Shown here in pieces: positions 19,505-29,150 of a stretch of 64,000 nt of DNA (the first letter of the stretch is position 1; every line of letters begins with the position of its first letter). The notes beneath the pieces were generated by a model that saw only the letters and a program-made list of their open reading frames with translations, did no database searches and was not told where the DNA came from. Source of the DNA: Roseovarius sp. A-2 (GTDB taxonomy: Bacteria; Pseudomonadota; Alphaproteobacteria; Rhodobacterales; Rhodobacteraceae); NCBI RefSeq assembly GCF_002072155.1, contig NZ_BDIY01000015.1:1-64000 (forward strand), written 5' to 3'. The translations under genes were made by a program, and so were the position numbers.

Positions 19505-20475
19505 CAGGCGACGACCTGCACGGATCTGCGGGTTGAAATCGCCTCTCGGATCCTGAGCGCGACAGCTTCGGCCACGGGCGGGGGGAAGGCGTTGCCCACT
19601 TGCCGGTAGGCCGGGGTTTTCTTGCCGGAGAACTGCCAATCGTCGGTGAAGCCTTGCAGCCGTGCGACCATGCGCACGGTCAATCGGGGCATGCCTACGA
19701 AATCCCATGCCGGGGCCTCATTGGCGATGCCCATGCCGTCAACGCCAAGTGTTGCCCATGCGCGCTTGGCCCGTGTTGGCCCCAAATCGGGACCGCCGTG
19801 TTTCTTCGATCCGCCGACGATCGTCGGGGCGATGTCGTCGGCGTGTTCCTTCCAGAGATCCACACCGCGCCAGCCGTTTGCGGCCATGAGATCGCGGAGG
19901 GTTTCGCCAACGCTCAGGGGCGACGTTCCGCTGGAGACAGGCCATGAAAAATTCTCGGACATGTCCTTGCGGATCGCGACGATTACCACGCGCGGGCGCA
20001 GTTGCGGGACGCCAAAGTCAGAGGCATTGAAGAGATGCCAGTCGGTTTCGTAACCCAGCTTGCGGAGTTGCCGCTTGAGCCCCTGACGATAGTCGGCAAA
20101 CACCGCATCGAGGAAACCGCGCACGTTTTCAATCATCACGGCCTGCGGCCTCATCTCGTCAACAAGGCGCAGCGCATCGGGGAAGAGATTGCGCTCATCG
20201 GCGTGGCCAAGTTGCTTGCCGGCTACGGAAAATGGCGGACAAGGAAGGCCCCCCGCCAGGACGTCGATACCCGTGTAGGGACGCCCGTCAAAATTTGCGA
20301 GGTCGGCTTGGTCGCCATCCACAACGTTCCACGAGGGGCGGTTGAGCACCAGGGTATCGCGACAGTGTCTGTCGATCTCAACCAGAGCCTGATGGGTGTA
20401 ACCTGCACGCTCCATGCCCAGAGCCTGACCGCCGGCACCGGCGCATAGTTCAACGGAGGTGAGATTCGACTGCAT
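19504..20475 (-). CDS. DNA (cytosine-5) methyltransferase of the NgoMIV-type system
   Basis: This 323-residue C5-cytosine methyltransferase protects the host against the adjacent nuclease. Motif I is ELCAGAGGQALG, motif IV GGLPCPPFS with catalytic C79, motif VI IENV, motif VIII QLRPRV, and motif X GNAFPPPVA. The target-recognition region lies between residues 190 and 270. The ATG at 20475 follows AAAAGGG; a longer frame to 20592 adds an unlikely leader. The upstream 20476-20651 stretch is AT-rich and holds the promoter. Confidence 0.92.
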   Translation of the reverse strand: MQSNLTSVELCAGAGGQALGMERAGYTHQALVEIDRHCRDTLVLNRPSWNVVDGDQADLANFDGRPYTGIDVLAGGLPCPPFSVAGKQLGHADERNLFPDALRLVDEMRPQAVMIENVRGFLDAVFADYRQGLKRQLRKLGYETDWHLFNASDFGVPQLRPRVVIVAIRKDMSENFSWPVSSGTSPLSVGETLRDLMAANGWRGVDLWKEHADDIAPTIVGGSKKHGGPDLGPTRAKRAWATLGVDGMGIANEAPAWDFVGMPRLTVRMVARLQGFTDDWQFSGKKTPAYRQVGNAFPPPVAEAVALRIREAISTRRSVQVVA

Positions 20476-20653
20476 CAATCGCCCTTTTCTTGGTAGCATA
20501 ACCTTGTAGGAAAAGCGTTGGAAGTGACCATATATAGTTTTTTGCATTGCTTTTGTTCTTGTTATGTACTCATAGCGTGGTTGATAGATCAATGATTATT
20601 CATCCCAAATGGCCTTGGGCTAGTCTGTAGGCCGACTGATCGGCCGTCTTCCC

Positions 20654-20737
20654 CTACCTCTCAATCCGCGCCACGATGCGCAGGCCGATCACCGGCCTGA
20701 CGAGGTTGGCAAAGCCGGCGTCGCCGAAGGTGTGGCG
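20654..20737 (-). pseudogene. 3' end of an unrecognised gene, copy A, just after imuA
   Basis: A 27-codon tail ending VGLRIVARIER-like (GLRIVARIER) begins about 15 bases after the imuA stop and has no start of its own. It matches copy B at 18493-18658. In many relatives imuB and dnaE2 follow imuA; here only this tail remains before the restriction genes. Confidence 0.5.
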
Positions 20738-20751
20738 GCGGGGGGGGGATG

Positions 20752-21360
20752 TCACGTTTGCTTGAGCGCCCATGCGCCGGGCTGGCCCGAGAGGTGCCAT
20801 GCGGCGGGCGGGGCGTCGCGGGCGCGGCGGCGTTCGAGATGCCAGCCATCGGTGTCGAGGGTATGCGCGGGGGCCATGTGCCAGCGGCTCTCGACCCCCG
20901 GCGCGCCGCCCTCGCCCGGTGTCAGGATCAGGCCGAGGGGACGGTGATAACCGCGTGTCGCGCCTTCCTCGGCGGCGAGATGCAAGCGACGCACGGGGGT
21001 GAGGCCCGGCGGCCCCGGCAGGTCGGCGATGACTAGCGGCACCGCCCCGCTGCGCAGCGCCTCTTCCATGCACCAGAGCAGATCCTCGCGCCGCTGTGGT
21101 GTGGCGAAGAGCAGGCGCTCGGGGCCGTTCTCAGCGTCGGTGAAGGCGCAGGCGCCTTCGGGGTTGAGGCGGTCGGTGGCCCATGCGGGCGCGATCCAGA
21201 GCACCGGGCCGCGCGTGACCCCGATGAGCAGCATGGCGAGGCTGTGGCGGGCGGGGCCGCAGGCCTCATGCAGACGCGCCTGCACGAGATCGAGCGCGCC
21301 GAGGAAGCGCAGAGCCGGGCGCGGGCGGTGCTGTTGGCGGATGAGGAGCGCGGTGTCCAT
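20752..21360 (-). CDS. imuA: ImuA-family protein (translesion synthesis accessory)
   Basis: This 202-residue protein resembles the ImuA proteins of Rhodobacteraceae. It has [15 protein letters not shown], then [19 protein letters not shown] and [18 protein letters not shown], in the expected order for this RecA-like family. ImuA normally works with ImuB and DnaE2 in damage-induced mutagenesis. Neither partner follows here; the next features are a gene tail and a restriction system. The protein may therefore be an orphan, unless the partners lie elsewhere in the genome. Confidence 0.72.
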   Translation of the reverse strand: MDTALLIRQQHRPRPALRFLGALDLVQARLHEACGPARHSLAMLLIGVTRGPVLWIAPAWATDRLNPEGACAFTDAENGPERLLFATPQRREDLLWCMEEALRSGAVPLVIADLPGPPGLTPVRRLHLAAEEGATRGYHRPLGLILTPGEGGAPGVESRWHMAPAHTLDTDGWHLERRRARDAPPAAWHLSGQPGAWALKQT

Positions 21361-21423
21361 GGGAGCCGAGCATAGTATGTTCGCTGATTGTTCTCAAGCG
21401 GGCTAGCGCGCGAGGATGTCGCG

Positions 21424-21825
21424 CTAGTCCTTCAGCAACCGGTCGGCCTTTTTGCGCACCAGAACCGTGCGCAGATCGTGCATCGCGAGCAGGAGCGCAT
21501 CCGTCACCTGCTCCAACTGCTCATCGGTGGCACGCGACTGCGCCCAATGGGTGGTGGTGTTGAGGTAATCCACCGCCCGCAGGATATCGTCGATATCGCG
21601 GTGATCGAGGATCGTCTGCCGCTCGGTCATCCAGTCGGTGATCGCGGCGATATCGGCCTCGCTCAACTCGCGGTCGCCATGCGGCTTGATCTCGGACTTG
21701 CGGATATTGACGACAGCGATCTGGTCCATGTCGATCCGGCGTTGCCGGTTCTCGGTATCCACCCGGAACACGAAGGCCCCGTTCTCGCGGACCCGGAAGT
21801 AGTAATCGGGGAGATCGCCCGCCAT
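21424..21825 (-). CDS. Conserved hypothetical protein downstream of aspartate aminotransferase
   Basis: This is a 133-residue soluble, charged protein with no signal or membrane segment. It starts with a beta-rich stretch (YYFRVRENGAFVFRVD) and continues as helices. It begins 8 bases after the aminotransferase gene on the same strand, so the two form an operon. I do not recognise a named family. Confidence 0.75.
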   Translation of the reverse strand: MAGDLPDYYFRVRENGAFVFRVDTENRQRRIDMDQIAVVNIRKSEIKPHGDRELSEADIAAITDWMTERQTILDHRDIDDILRAVDYLNTTTHWAQSRATDEQLEQVTDALLLAMHDLRTVLVRKKADRLLKD

Positions 21826-21833
21826 GTCCGCCC

Positions 21834-23069
<1,236 letters not shown>

Positions 23070-23121
23070 TCATAGGGTGCGCCCAAAGGTTGATCAAGGA
23101 TGATCGCCGGAAAGGGATGAG

Positions 23122-23523
23122 ATGACAACAGACACCAATGACAGCTGGTTCGACCCCGATGCCACCACCTTCGGTGATCGCGTAGCGGGCGCGCGCGAAC
23201 GCGCGGGCATGACGCAGGGGGACCTCGCCAAACGCCTCGGCGTGAAGCTCAAGACACTCAAGGCATGGGAGGACGACCAGTCCGAGCCGCGCGCCAACAA
23301 GCTGTCGATGATGGCGGGGCTGCTGAATGTCTCGCTGCTCTGGCTGCTCTCGGGTGAGGGTGACGGGCCCGATACGCCCACAGTCGGCGAATTGTCCCCC
23401 GATATCAGCCAGATGCTGACCGAGATCCGCGACATCCGTGCGCAGCTCATCTATTCCACCGACCGTCTCGGCCGGATCGAGAAGAGTCTGCGCGCCAAGC
23501 TGCGGGAAGAAGCCGGTGAGTGA
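23122..23523 (+). CDS. XRE-family transcriptional regulator
   Basis: This is a 133-residue protein with an N-terminal Cro/CI helix-turn-helix at about residues 17-72 (RERAGMTQGDLAKRLGVK then LKAWEDDQSEPR). A C-terminal region of about 45 residues looks like a coiled coil and could mediate oligomerisation. Its last codons overlap the GTG start of sdhE, so the two are translationally coupled. The target genes are unknown. Confidence 0.85.
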   Translation: MTTDTNDSWFDPDATTFGDRVAGARERAGMTQGDLAKRLGVKLKTLKAWEDDQSEPRANKLSMMAGLLNVSLLWLLSGEGDGPDTPTVGELSPDISQMLTEIRDIRAQLIYSTDRLGRIEKSLRAKLREEAGE

Positions 23524-23782
23524 CGAGCCGCGCGAGCACCGTCTCAAGCGTCTCGCGATGCGCTCCATGCGGCGCGGCATCAAGGAGATGGACATCATCC
23601 TGAGCCGCTATGCCGAGACCCGGCTGGCGGCGATGGACGATGACAGCCTCGGCACCTACGAATCGCTGCTGTCGGAAAACGATCAGGATCTCTATCAGTG
23701 GGTGACCGGCCAGGTCGCCCCCCCGTCGCGGTTTGCCGATCTGATCAGCGACATCTCGGGCGTGGCCTGTTCGGGAAAATAG
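23516..23782 (+). CDS. sdhE: FAD assembly factor SdhE
   Basis: This is an 88-residue SdhE/YgfY/Sdh5 homologue that promotes covalent FAD attachment to succinate dehydrogenase flavoprotein. The signature RSMRRGIKEMDIIL carries the conserved RGxxE region, and LYQWVTGQ follows. GTG at 23516 is the only start that keeps the domain intact without a long leader. It overlaps the upstream XRE gene by 8 bases. Confidence 0.88.
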   Translation: MSDEPREHRLKRLAMRSMRRGIKEMDIILSRYAETRLAAMDDDSLGTYESLLSENDQDLYQWVTGQVAPPSRFADLISDISGVACSGK

Positions 23783-23873
23783 ATCGGATTTTACGCGTCA
23801 TTGTCGCGGTTTAACCTATTATTTGGCTTTTTGCCCCAGTTTCCGATGCGAGCTGCCACGCACGGAGACGGAT

Positions 23874-24374
23874 ATGAGCTTTCAAAAACCCCTGAGCCCG
23901 CCGACCGGGCATACCGCGTTCATCACGACCTATCTCGACGCGCTGTCGCTGGTTGAGCGGCTGCACCGGCTGTTGCTTGACGTCATTAAGGATGAGTTCG
24001 AGCGTCTCGGCATCCTCGACATCAATGCGGTACAGGGGTTGCTCTTGTTCAATATCGGCGATCACGAGGTCACTGCGGGCGAGCTCAAGACGCGCGGCTA
24101 TTATCAGGGCAGCAATGTCAGCTACAATCTCAAGAAACTGGTCGATATGGGCTATATGCACCACCAACGCTGCGAGGTGGATCGCCGCTCGGTTCGCGTG
24201 CGCCTGACCGAAAAGGGGCGTGGTATCCGCGATGTGGTGGCCGGGCTCTTTGCCCGCCACGCCGAAGGGCTGGAGGGGCGCGGCGTGCTCGGCCCCGACG
24301 GGATCGACCTGATCACCTCGTCGCTGCGCCGGGTAGAGCGGTACTGGACCGACCAGATCCGCTATATCTACTGA
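23874..24374 (+). CDS. MarR-type winged-helix regulator (LdtR-like)
   Basis: This is a 166-residue MarR-fold regulator. The recognition region includes GELKTRGYYQGSNVSYNL, followed by the wing VDRRSVRVRLTEKG. This pattern resembles LdtR-type regulators of alphaproteobacteria, which control cell-wall L,D-transpeptidase and stress genes. GGAG at 23864 supports ATG 23874 over an upstream in-frame ATG. It overlaps the convergent DUF1194 gene by a few bases. Confidence 0.83.
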   Translation: MSFQKPLSPPTGHTAFITTYLDALSLVERLHRLLLDVIKDEFERLGILDINAVQGLLLFNIGDHEVTAGELKTRGYYQGSNVSYNLKKLVDMGYMHHQRCEVDRRSVRVRLTEKGRGIRDVVAGLFARHAEGLEGRGVLGPDGIDLITSSLRRVERYWTDQIRYIY

Positions 24375-25072
24375 ACGGGCAGCGCGCCCAGCACGATATC
24401 GCTGATTTCACGGTAAAGCTTGCGTCCCATGGCGCGCTCGAAATCCTCGAACCCCTGCGCCAGTTCCAGAAACGCGCCGGGACCGCGCAGCACCTCGTCG
24501 CGGTAATGCCGCAGCACGGTCGTATCATGCCCCAGGATCACCAGCCCGTTCACAATGATCCCCTGAAACGGGAAATGCTTGTAGGCCAGCGCCGGCGCAA
24601 ACCCTTGATTGTTGATTCCGTCGCCCGACACGTCGATCACCCGGCGCGCGCAATCGGGCGCGCGCGTCATCAGATGCGCACCATAGCCCAGGGCGGAACC
24701 GAGCGCGGTGGGATAATCCGAGGTCGAGCGTTCCATCCCCGCCAGAACCGCCGCCGCGCGAGTGATGTCGGCCTGGCTGCGCAGCAGCGTCCAGTCGAGA
24801 TGCAGCTTTTCCTGGAACGGCCCGCTCCATTCATAGACCGCGAGCGCGACATCGCCCTCGCCGCTCAGGATCGCGTGCCGGATATCGGGCGAATCGAGCG
24901 CCCCCGCCAGACCTGCGCGCTGCAGGTCATATTCCCGGGCATCGACCGAGGACGACACGTCGAGCGCCAGCAGCAACGCGAGGCGGCAGGCCGCCTCTGC
25001 CGGGGCCGCGAACAGCCCCGACAACAAGGCCGCCCATCTTACCAATGGCCGGTGTTTTCCATGCTTGCCCAT
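24368..25072 (-). CDS. DUF1194 (von Willebrand A-like) exported protein
   Basis: This 234-residue protein carries a DUF1194 VWA-like domain. The metal-ion-dependent adhesion motif is LALDVSSSVD and the second site is VIDVSGDGINNQG. An N-terminal hydrophobic stretch ending PAEAAC looks like a signal peptide, so it is probably periplasmic. The ATG start overlaps the end of gloA by 34 bases; a TTG at 25045 is an alternative that would leave a cleaner signal peptide. Function unknown. Confidence 0.78.
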   Translation of the reverse strand: MGKHGKHRPLVRWAALLSGLFAAPAEAACRLALLLALDVSSSVDAREYDLQRAGLAGALDSPDIRHAILSGEGDVALAVYEWSGPFQEKLHLDWTLLRSQADITRAAAVLAGMERSTSDYPTALGSALGYGAHLMTRAPDCARRVIDVSGDGINNQGFAPALAYKHFPFQGIIVNGLVILGHDTTVLRHYRDEVLRGPGAFLELAQGFEDFERAMGRKLYREISDIVLGALPVQ

Positions 25073-25467
25073 GGCTCGGCGGGCTCCAGCGGCTCGCCCT
25101 CCTGCAACAGCTCAATTGAGATGTTGTCGGGGCTGCGCACAAAGGCCATGCGCCCGTCGCGCGGCGGGCGGTTGATCAGCACGCCATTGTCCTGCAGATG
25201 CTGGCACGTCTCGTAGATATTTTCGACCGAATAGGCCAGATGCCCGAAATGCCGGCTGTCCGAGGGCAACCCCTCGTCGCCATCCCAGTTATAGGTCAGT
25301 TCGACCGGGCATTCTTCCTGCCCTTCGGGTGCCATGAAGATCAGCGTGAAACGGCCCCCTTCATTGTCCGAGCGGCGGGTTTCCTTGAGACCCAACAAGC
25401 CAAAGAACCGCAGCGTCGCGTCCAGATCCTTGACCCGGACCATCGTGTGTAGATACCTGATTTTCAT
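25039..25467 (-). CDS. gloA: Lactoylglutathione lyase (glyoxalase I)
   Basis: This is a 142-residue VOC-fold glyoxalase I. It begins MKIRYLHTMVRVKDLDATL and carries the metal-ligand segments CPVELTYNWD and GHLAYSVENI. It isomerises the methylglyoxal-glutathione hemithioacetal to S-lactoylglutathione. The ATG at 25467 is fixed by this N-terminus; upstream in-frame sequence is antisense to thyX and not real. It precedes and overlaps the DUF1194 gene. Confidence 0.92.
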   Translation of the reverse strand: MKIRYLHTMVRVKDLDATLRFFGLLGLKETRRSDNEGGRFTLIFMAPEGQEECPVELTYNWDGDEGLPSDSRHFGHLAYSVENIYETCQHLQDNGVLINRPPRDGRMAFVRSPDNISIELLQEGEPLEPAEPWASMENTGHW

Positions 25468-25650
25468 CCTATGCCTCCGTGTTTGCGTTCTCGCAGAGGA
25501 TAGTGGCCCGCGCCCCGATGTCGAGGGGGCAAAGCCGCCGCCGGGAACACCCGATATCGGCTTGGCGCATCGCCTCCCCGCAAGATATAGTGGGCAACGA
25601 CTCATCTCAGCCCATGACCAGACAATGACCAGCCCATGAAAGGCCCCGCC

Positions 25651-26562
25651 ATGCCCCTCAGCCCAGACCAGCAGGCCGAAATCGACGCGCAACGCAGTGA
25701 GACGCAGCAGACCCTGCGCGCCACCGCCCCGGGGATGGAGAAACACCTCTATACCGCGCATCCGGTGCTCGATCACGGTTTCGTGCGGGTGATCGACTAC
25801 ATGGGCGACGATGCCGCGATCTGTCAGGCGGCGCGGGTATCCTACGGGCGCGGCACCAAATCGGTCAGCAATGACGAGGGGCTTATTCGATACCTGATGC
25901 GGCACTGGCATTCGACCCCGTTCGAGATGTGCGAAATCAAGCTGCATGTGAAACTGCCCGTTTTCGTGGCGCGGCAGTGGATCCGGCACCGCACCGCCAA
26001 CGTCAACGAATATTCCGCCCGCTACTCGATCCTCGACCGGGAGTTCTACATCCCCGCGCCCGACGCGCTGGCGGCGCAATCGACCACCAACAATCAGGGG
26101 CGCGGCGCGGCGCTGGAGGGTGAGGAGGCCGACCGCGTGCTGCGCCTGCTGACCGAGGACGCGATGCGCTGCTATGACCATTACGAGGCGATGATCGGGC
26201 AAGAGGGGCAGCAGGGGCTGGCGCGCGAACTGGCCCGCATGAACCTGCCCGCCAATATCTATACGCAATGGTATTGGAAGGTCGATCTGCACAACCTGCT
26301 GCATTTCCTGCGGCTGCGGGCGGATGCCCACGCGCAATACGAAATCCGGGTCTATGCCGACGCGATCTGCGACATCGTCGCCGATTGGGTGCCCGCCGCC
26401 TACAAAGCCTTCGCCGACTACCGCATGGGCGGTGCCACGCTCTCGGCCACGGCGCTTGAGTGCGTGCGGCGGATGTTGAAGGGGGAAGAGGTGACGCAGG
26501 AGAATAGCGGCATGAGCAAGGGGGAATGGCGGGAGTTTGAGGGGGTTTTCAAGAATAATTAA
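25651..26562 (+). CDS. thyX: FAD-dependent thymidylate synthase ThyX
   Basis: This is a 303-residue ThyX that methylates dUMP to dTMP using NADPH, FAD and methylene-tetrahydrofolate. The RHRx7S signature is [16 protein letters not shown]. At 303 residues it is longer than the short ThyX forms, as usual in alphaproteobacteria. AAAGG at 25639 supports ATG 25651 rather than 25636. Its stop overlaps the end of the convergent reverse-transcriptase gene by four bases. Confidence 0.93.
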   Translation: MPLSPDQQAEIDAQRSETQQTLRATAPGMEKHLYTAHPVLDHGFVRVIDYMGDDAAICQAARVSYGRGTKSVSNDEGLIRYLMRHWHSTPFEMCEIKLHVKLPVFVARQWIRHRTANVNEYSARYSILDREFYIPAPDALAAQSTTNNQGRGAALEGEEADRVLRLLTEDAMRCYDHYEAMIGQEGQQGLARELARMNLPANIYTQWYWKVDLHNLLHFLRLRADAHAQYEIRVYADAICDIVADWVPAAYKAFADYRMGGATLSATALECVRRMLKGEEVTQENSGMSKGEWREFEGVFKNN

Positions 26563-27314
26563 AGTAGTAATTTTTGAAGATCTTCAGCCTGTCGTTGGTT
26601 TACCCGGCTCACGTATCCCAAAATGCCTTGCGTGGTCGGGCAATTGCCTAAATGTCGAATATTTACGTAGAAGTCATTCATTCGTTCCTCAGTAATCTCG
26701 AGGCAATTTCTTGAGATATTTATATTAAATGCGGTGATTTTCGTTTGTACAACTTTCGTCTTTTCCTGATTCGTTGGGAAGTTCGCTTTCTGGCAAGCGA
26801 GTAAGACATTATCGCTGGCTTCCCTTAAGGTTTTCTCGTTCTTAGACGACAAAAGAATGTCATCTCCGTACAGCGTTGTCTGAACATTAGGAGCAATCTC
26901 TCGAAGAGTTTTTCCCAACTGGGACTGATCTAAAACAAGCGCTGCTAACGCTGGCGACTGAACAAAGCCAAAGGGTAGGGTGAAACCCTTTTCGGATCGA
27001 ACTGTTGAGACTACGGCGAAACCTTCCGCCTCGCGGAAACCAAATCCTACCTTTTTCATCGATCGCACAATCTTGTTTTTGCTGACGTGGTAAAAAAACC
27101 TCTCAAGGTCGATATGCGAAAAGAAACTATTCTCACTATGGAGTTTGCTTGCCATGACGTGCCCGCCACTGTGAAAGTGAAAATAGAACTTGGGGAACCT
27201 TGCTCGCTCAATGATTAGGTTTGTCATTCTACGAGCATGAGGGATTAGATGCTTTTCTTGAACATAGGCCCATTTCCCGTTGCCTAGGTCAATCTTATGA
27301 TTGAAGTTTCGCAT
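26559..27314 (-). CDS. Small reverse transcriptase, possible defence RT
   Basis: This is a 251-residue RT-domain protein. Motif A is HIDLERFF (D69), motif B is [16 protein letters not shown], and motif C is [10 protein letters not shown] with the catalytic YGDD at 149-152. It lacks group II intron maturase and endonuclease domains, and lacks a CRISPR context. The gene is clearly AT-richer than its surroundings, which suggests transfer. Its start lies inside a 46-codon membrane-protein gene. Retron or unknown-group (DRT-like) RT are both possible; I cannot assign a class. It ends overlapping thyX. Confidence 0.8.
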   Translation of the reverse strand: MRNFNHKIDLGNGKWAYVQEKHLIPHARRMTNLIIERARFPKFYFHFHSGGHVMASKLHSENSFFSHIDLERFFYHVSKNKIVRSMKKVGFGFREAEGFAVVSTVRSEKGFTLPFGFVQSPALAALVLDQSQLGKTLREIAPNVQTTLYGDDILLSSKNEKTLREASDNVLLACQKANFPTNQEKTKVVQTKITAFNINISRNCLEITEERMNDFYVNIRHLGNCPTTQGILGYVSRVNQRQAEDLQKLLL

Positions 27315-27435
27315 GCCTGTCCCAGTTGAGGGCTGGTCCGAGGTACTTGACTAGGATCACAAGCAGCTTCACAGCCACAAGGATCAAGAACAAGTATTCC
27401 CGAACCAGCCGAACATAAAGAAGATGTTTCTTCAT
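27295..27435 (-). CDS. 46-residue single-span membrane protein overlapping the RT start
   Basis: The frame begins MKKHLLYVRLVREYLF. It has one hydrophobic helix at about residues 13-33, with positive residues on the N-terminal side, and ends in a short polar tail. AGGAG sits 7 bases before the ATG. It overlaps the first 20 bases of the RT gene in a different frame, which points to translational coupling. No homologue is known to me. A small membrane effector or anchor for the RT is plausible but inferred. Confidence 0.6.
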   Translation of the reverse strand: MKKHLLYVRLVREYLFLILVAVKLLVILVKYLGPALNWDRHAKLQS

Positions 27436-27472
27436 GCCGGTCTCCTCACCTCGGCGGCTAAGCGCTCAGAAC

Positions 27473-27531
27473 TGCCTGAACGCCCCCCAACTGACGACAA
27501 CACGGAATTGCAAAAGCTGTCGCATCAGGCA
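27473..27531 (-). ncRNA. Candidate structured leader of the RT operon
   Basis: TGCCTGA (27473-27479) pairs with TCAGGCA (27525-27531), and inside it CGACA (27495-27499) pairs with TGTCG (27518-27522). This two-part stem lies upstream of the small membrane gene on the RT strand. It could be a template-like RNA of a retron kind or simply leader structure. Confidence 0.3.
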
Positions 27532-27647
27532 ACCCAAGGATCGCACAACGGGGAATCCGGTGATTGACCAAAGAAGCTGCGTAAGGAACCCGTTCTAGCC
27601 GAGGAACTGTTTGATAGCTTTTTGGTCAGCGCCCTGCAATAGCATCT

Positions 27648-27713
27648 GTAGGGTGGCCTTCCGACGCACCATCCCCCCCCACACCCCATCGGCGGGGTGA
27701 AATCCCGCCCTAC
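27648..27713. repeat. Palindromic intergenic repeat
   Basis: GTAGGGTGG at 27648-27656 faces CCCGCCCTAC ending at 27713, with further self-complementary CCCCATCGGCGGGGTG inside. It looks like a REP-type element and closes the gap between the RT region and otnI. Confidence 0.45.
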
Positions 27714-27732
27714 GGCCTTGCCGCCGCCCCCC

Positions 27733-28506
27733 TCAGATCGCCTGAAAGCGGGGCAGCCAGCCGAGGCTGGCCTCGGTGTCGCCCCCGGCGGGCCGGTATT
27801 CGGCACCGATGGGGCGGGTCCAGCCCAGCCGTTTCATCCGCGCCAGCAGCCAGCCGAGGTCGACCTCACCCGCATCCGGCGCGCCGCGGTCGGGCACGCC
27901 CGCGATCTGGACATGGCCGATGATCGACAAGAGCGCCTCGAACCGGTGCGACAGATCCCCCTCCATGATTTGCAGGTGATAGCAGTCGAACATCAGCCGC
28001 AGATTATCCCGCCCAAGCGCCGCGATTACCTCGGCGGCGTGGGCGGAGTGCGACAGGTGATAGCCCGGCACGTCGCGGCGATTGATCGGCTCGATCAGGA
28101 TGGTGATGCCGTGCGGTGCGGCCAGATCACAGGCATGGGCGAGGTTGTCGCGGAACGTGGCCTCGGCCCCTGCCCCGCCATCGGTGCGCCCGGCCATGAC
28201 ATGCACAGCCCCGGCGCCGATGGTCTGCGCATACCCCACCGCCTGCGCGATGGCCTCGTGCGCCTGCGGCTCGCGACCGGGCAGCGCGGCAAGGCCGAAC
28301 TCGCCCGCGTCGCGGTCGCCCGGCCAGGTGTTGAGCCCCAGCATCGACAACCCGGTGGCGTCGAGTGCCGCGCGCACCGCGCCCGGATCGCTGTCATAGG
28401 GAAAGTGGCATTCGACCGCATCGAACCCCGCCGCATGGGCGGCATGGATCGCGTCGGGCAGGGGCCGGTCGGTGAAGAGAAACCCGAGATTGGCGGAAAA
28501 GCGCAT
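27733..28506 (-). CDS. otnI: 2-oxo-tetronate isomerase / hydroxypyruvate isomerase family (OtnI)
   Basis: This 257-residue TIM-barrel sugar-acid isomerase belongs to the xylose-isomerase-like group. Metal-site residues lie in ITILIEPINRRDVPGY and LRLMFDCYHLQ. Within a DUF1537 kinase operon it most likely interconverts 2- and 3-oxo-tetronate. The start overlaps the otnC stop (ATGA). It is the last gene of the operon. A hydroxypyruvate isomerase label would fit the family, but the neighbours favour OtnI. Confidence 0.85.
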   Translation of the reverse strand: MRFSANLGFLFTDRPLPDAIHAAHAAGFDAVECHFPYDSDPGAVRAALDATGLSMLGLNTWPGDRDAGEFGLAALPGREPQAHEAIAQAVGYAQTIGAGAVHVMAGRTDGGAGAEATFRDNLAHACDLAAPHGITILIEPINRRDVPGYHLSHSAHAAEVIAALGRDNLRLMFDCYHLQIMEGDLSHRFEALLSIIGHVQIAGVPDRGAPDAGEVDLGWLLARMKRLGWTRPIGAEYRPAGGDTEASLGWLPRFQAI

Positions 28507-29150
28507 CAGTCCCAATCCACCTCGAACTTGCGCACGACCTGCCCAATCTGATCCGAGTCGAGCGGCTGTGCGCCCGTGCCGCGCAGGAGAAGTGCCAGTT
28601 TCGCGGTCTCTTCCAGTTCCTCCATGGCAAATACTGCCGCCTCCAGATCCTTTGACGCCACGACGGGGCCGTGATTGGCCAGCAACACCGCCGCGCGTCG
28701 GCCCGCAAGGCCCCGGATCGCGTCGGCCATACCCGCATCGCCCGGCACGAAAAACGGCAGCAGCGCCACCTTGCCGACCCGCATCACCGCATAGGCGGTG
28801 AGCGGCGGCACGGCGTTGTCGGGGTCGGTTTCGGGCAGGATCGAGAGGGCGACGGAATGGGTGGAATGCAGATGCACCACCGCGCCCGCGCTGCGCCGTG
28901 TCTCATAAAACGCGGAATGCAGGGGCATTTCCTTGGTCGGGGCATCGCCCGAGATGTGCCGCCCCGCCGCATCAAACCGGCTGAGCCGGGCGGGATCGAG
29001 CCGCCCCATGCTGACGCCGGTGGGGGTGACCAAAAGCCCGCCATCCCCGGTGCGGACCGAGATATTGCCCGACGCACCGCCGGTCAGTCCCCGGTCAAAG
29101 AGGGACTGCGCCCAAAAGCAGATATCCTCGCGCAGCGTGCTGTCGCTCAT
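28506..29150 (-). CDS. otnC: 3-oxo-tetronate 4-phosphate decarboxylase (OtnC)
   Basis: This is a 214-residue class II aldolase/adducin-fold protein. The zinc histidines lie in VVHLHSTHSVAL, and GLTGGASGNISVR and LLANHGPVV are family motifs. In acid-sugar pathways OtnC decarboxylates 3-oxo-tetronate 4-phosphate to dihydroxyacetone phosphate. It is coupled to the kinase gene upstream and the isomerase gene downstream by 4- and 1-base overlaps. Confidence 0.88.
   Translation of the reverse strand: MSDSTLREDICFWAQSLFDRGLTGGASGNISVRTGDGGLLVTPTGVSMGRLDPARLSRFDAAGRHISGDAPTKEMPLHSAFYETRRSAGAVVHLHSTHSVALSILPETDPDNAVPPLTAYAVMRVGKVALLPFFVPGDAGMADAIRGLAGRRAAVLLANHGPVVASKDLEAAVFAMEELEETAKLALLLRGTGAQPLDSDQIGQVVRKFEVDWD

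Noticed and set aside
20593..20652. A separate gene or sRNA in the AT-rich leader of the methyltransferase
   Set aside because: No open frame with a ribosome site and no clear hairpin plus T-run was found.
26559..27531. A definite retron call for the RT locus
   Set aside because: The leader stem lacks recognisable msr/msd features and the RT could equally be of an unknown-group type; left as a candidate.
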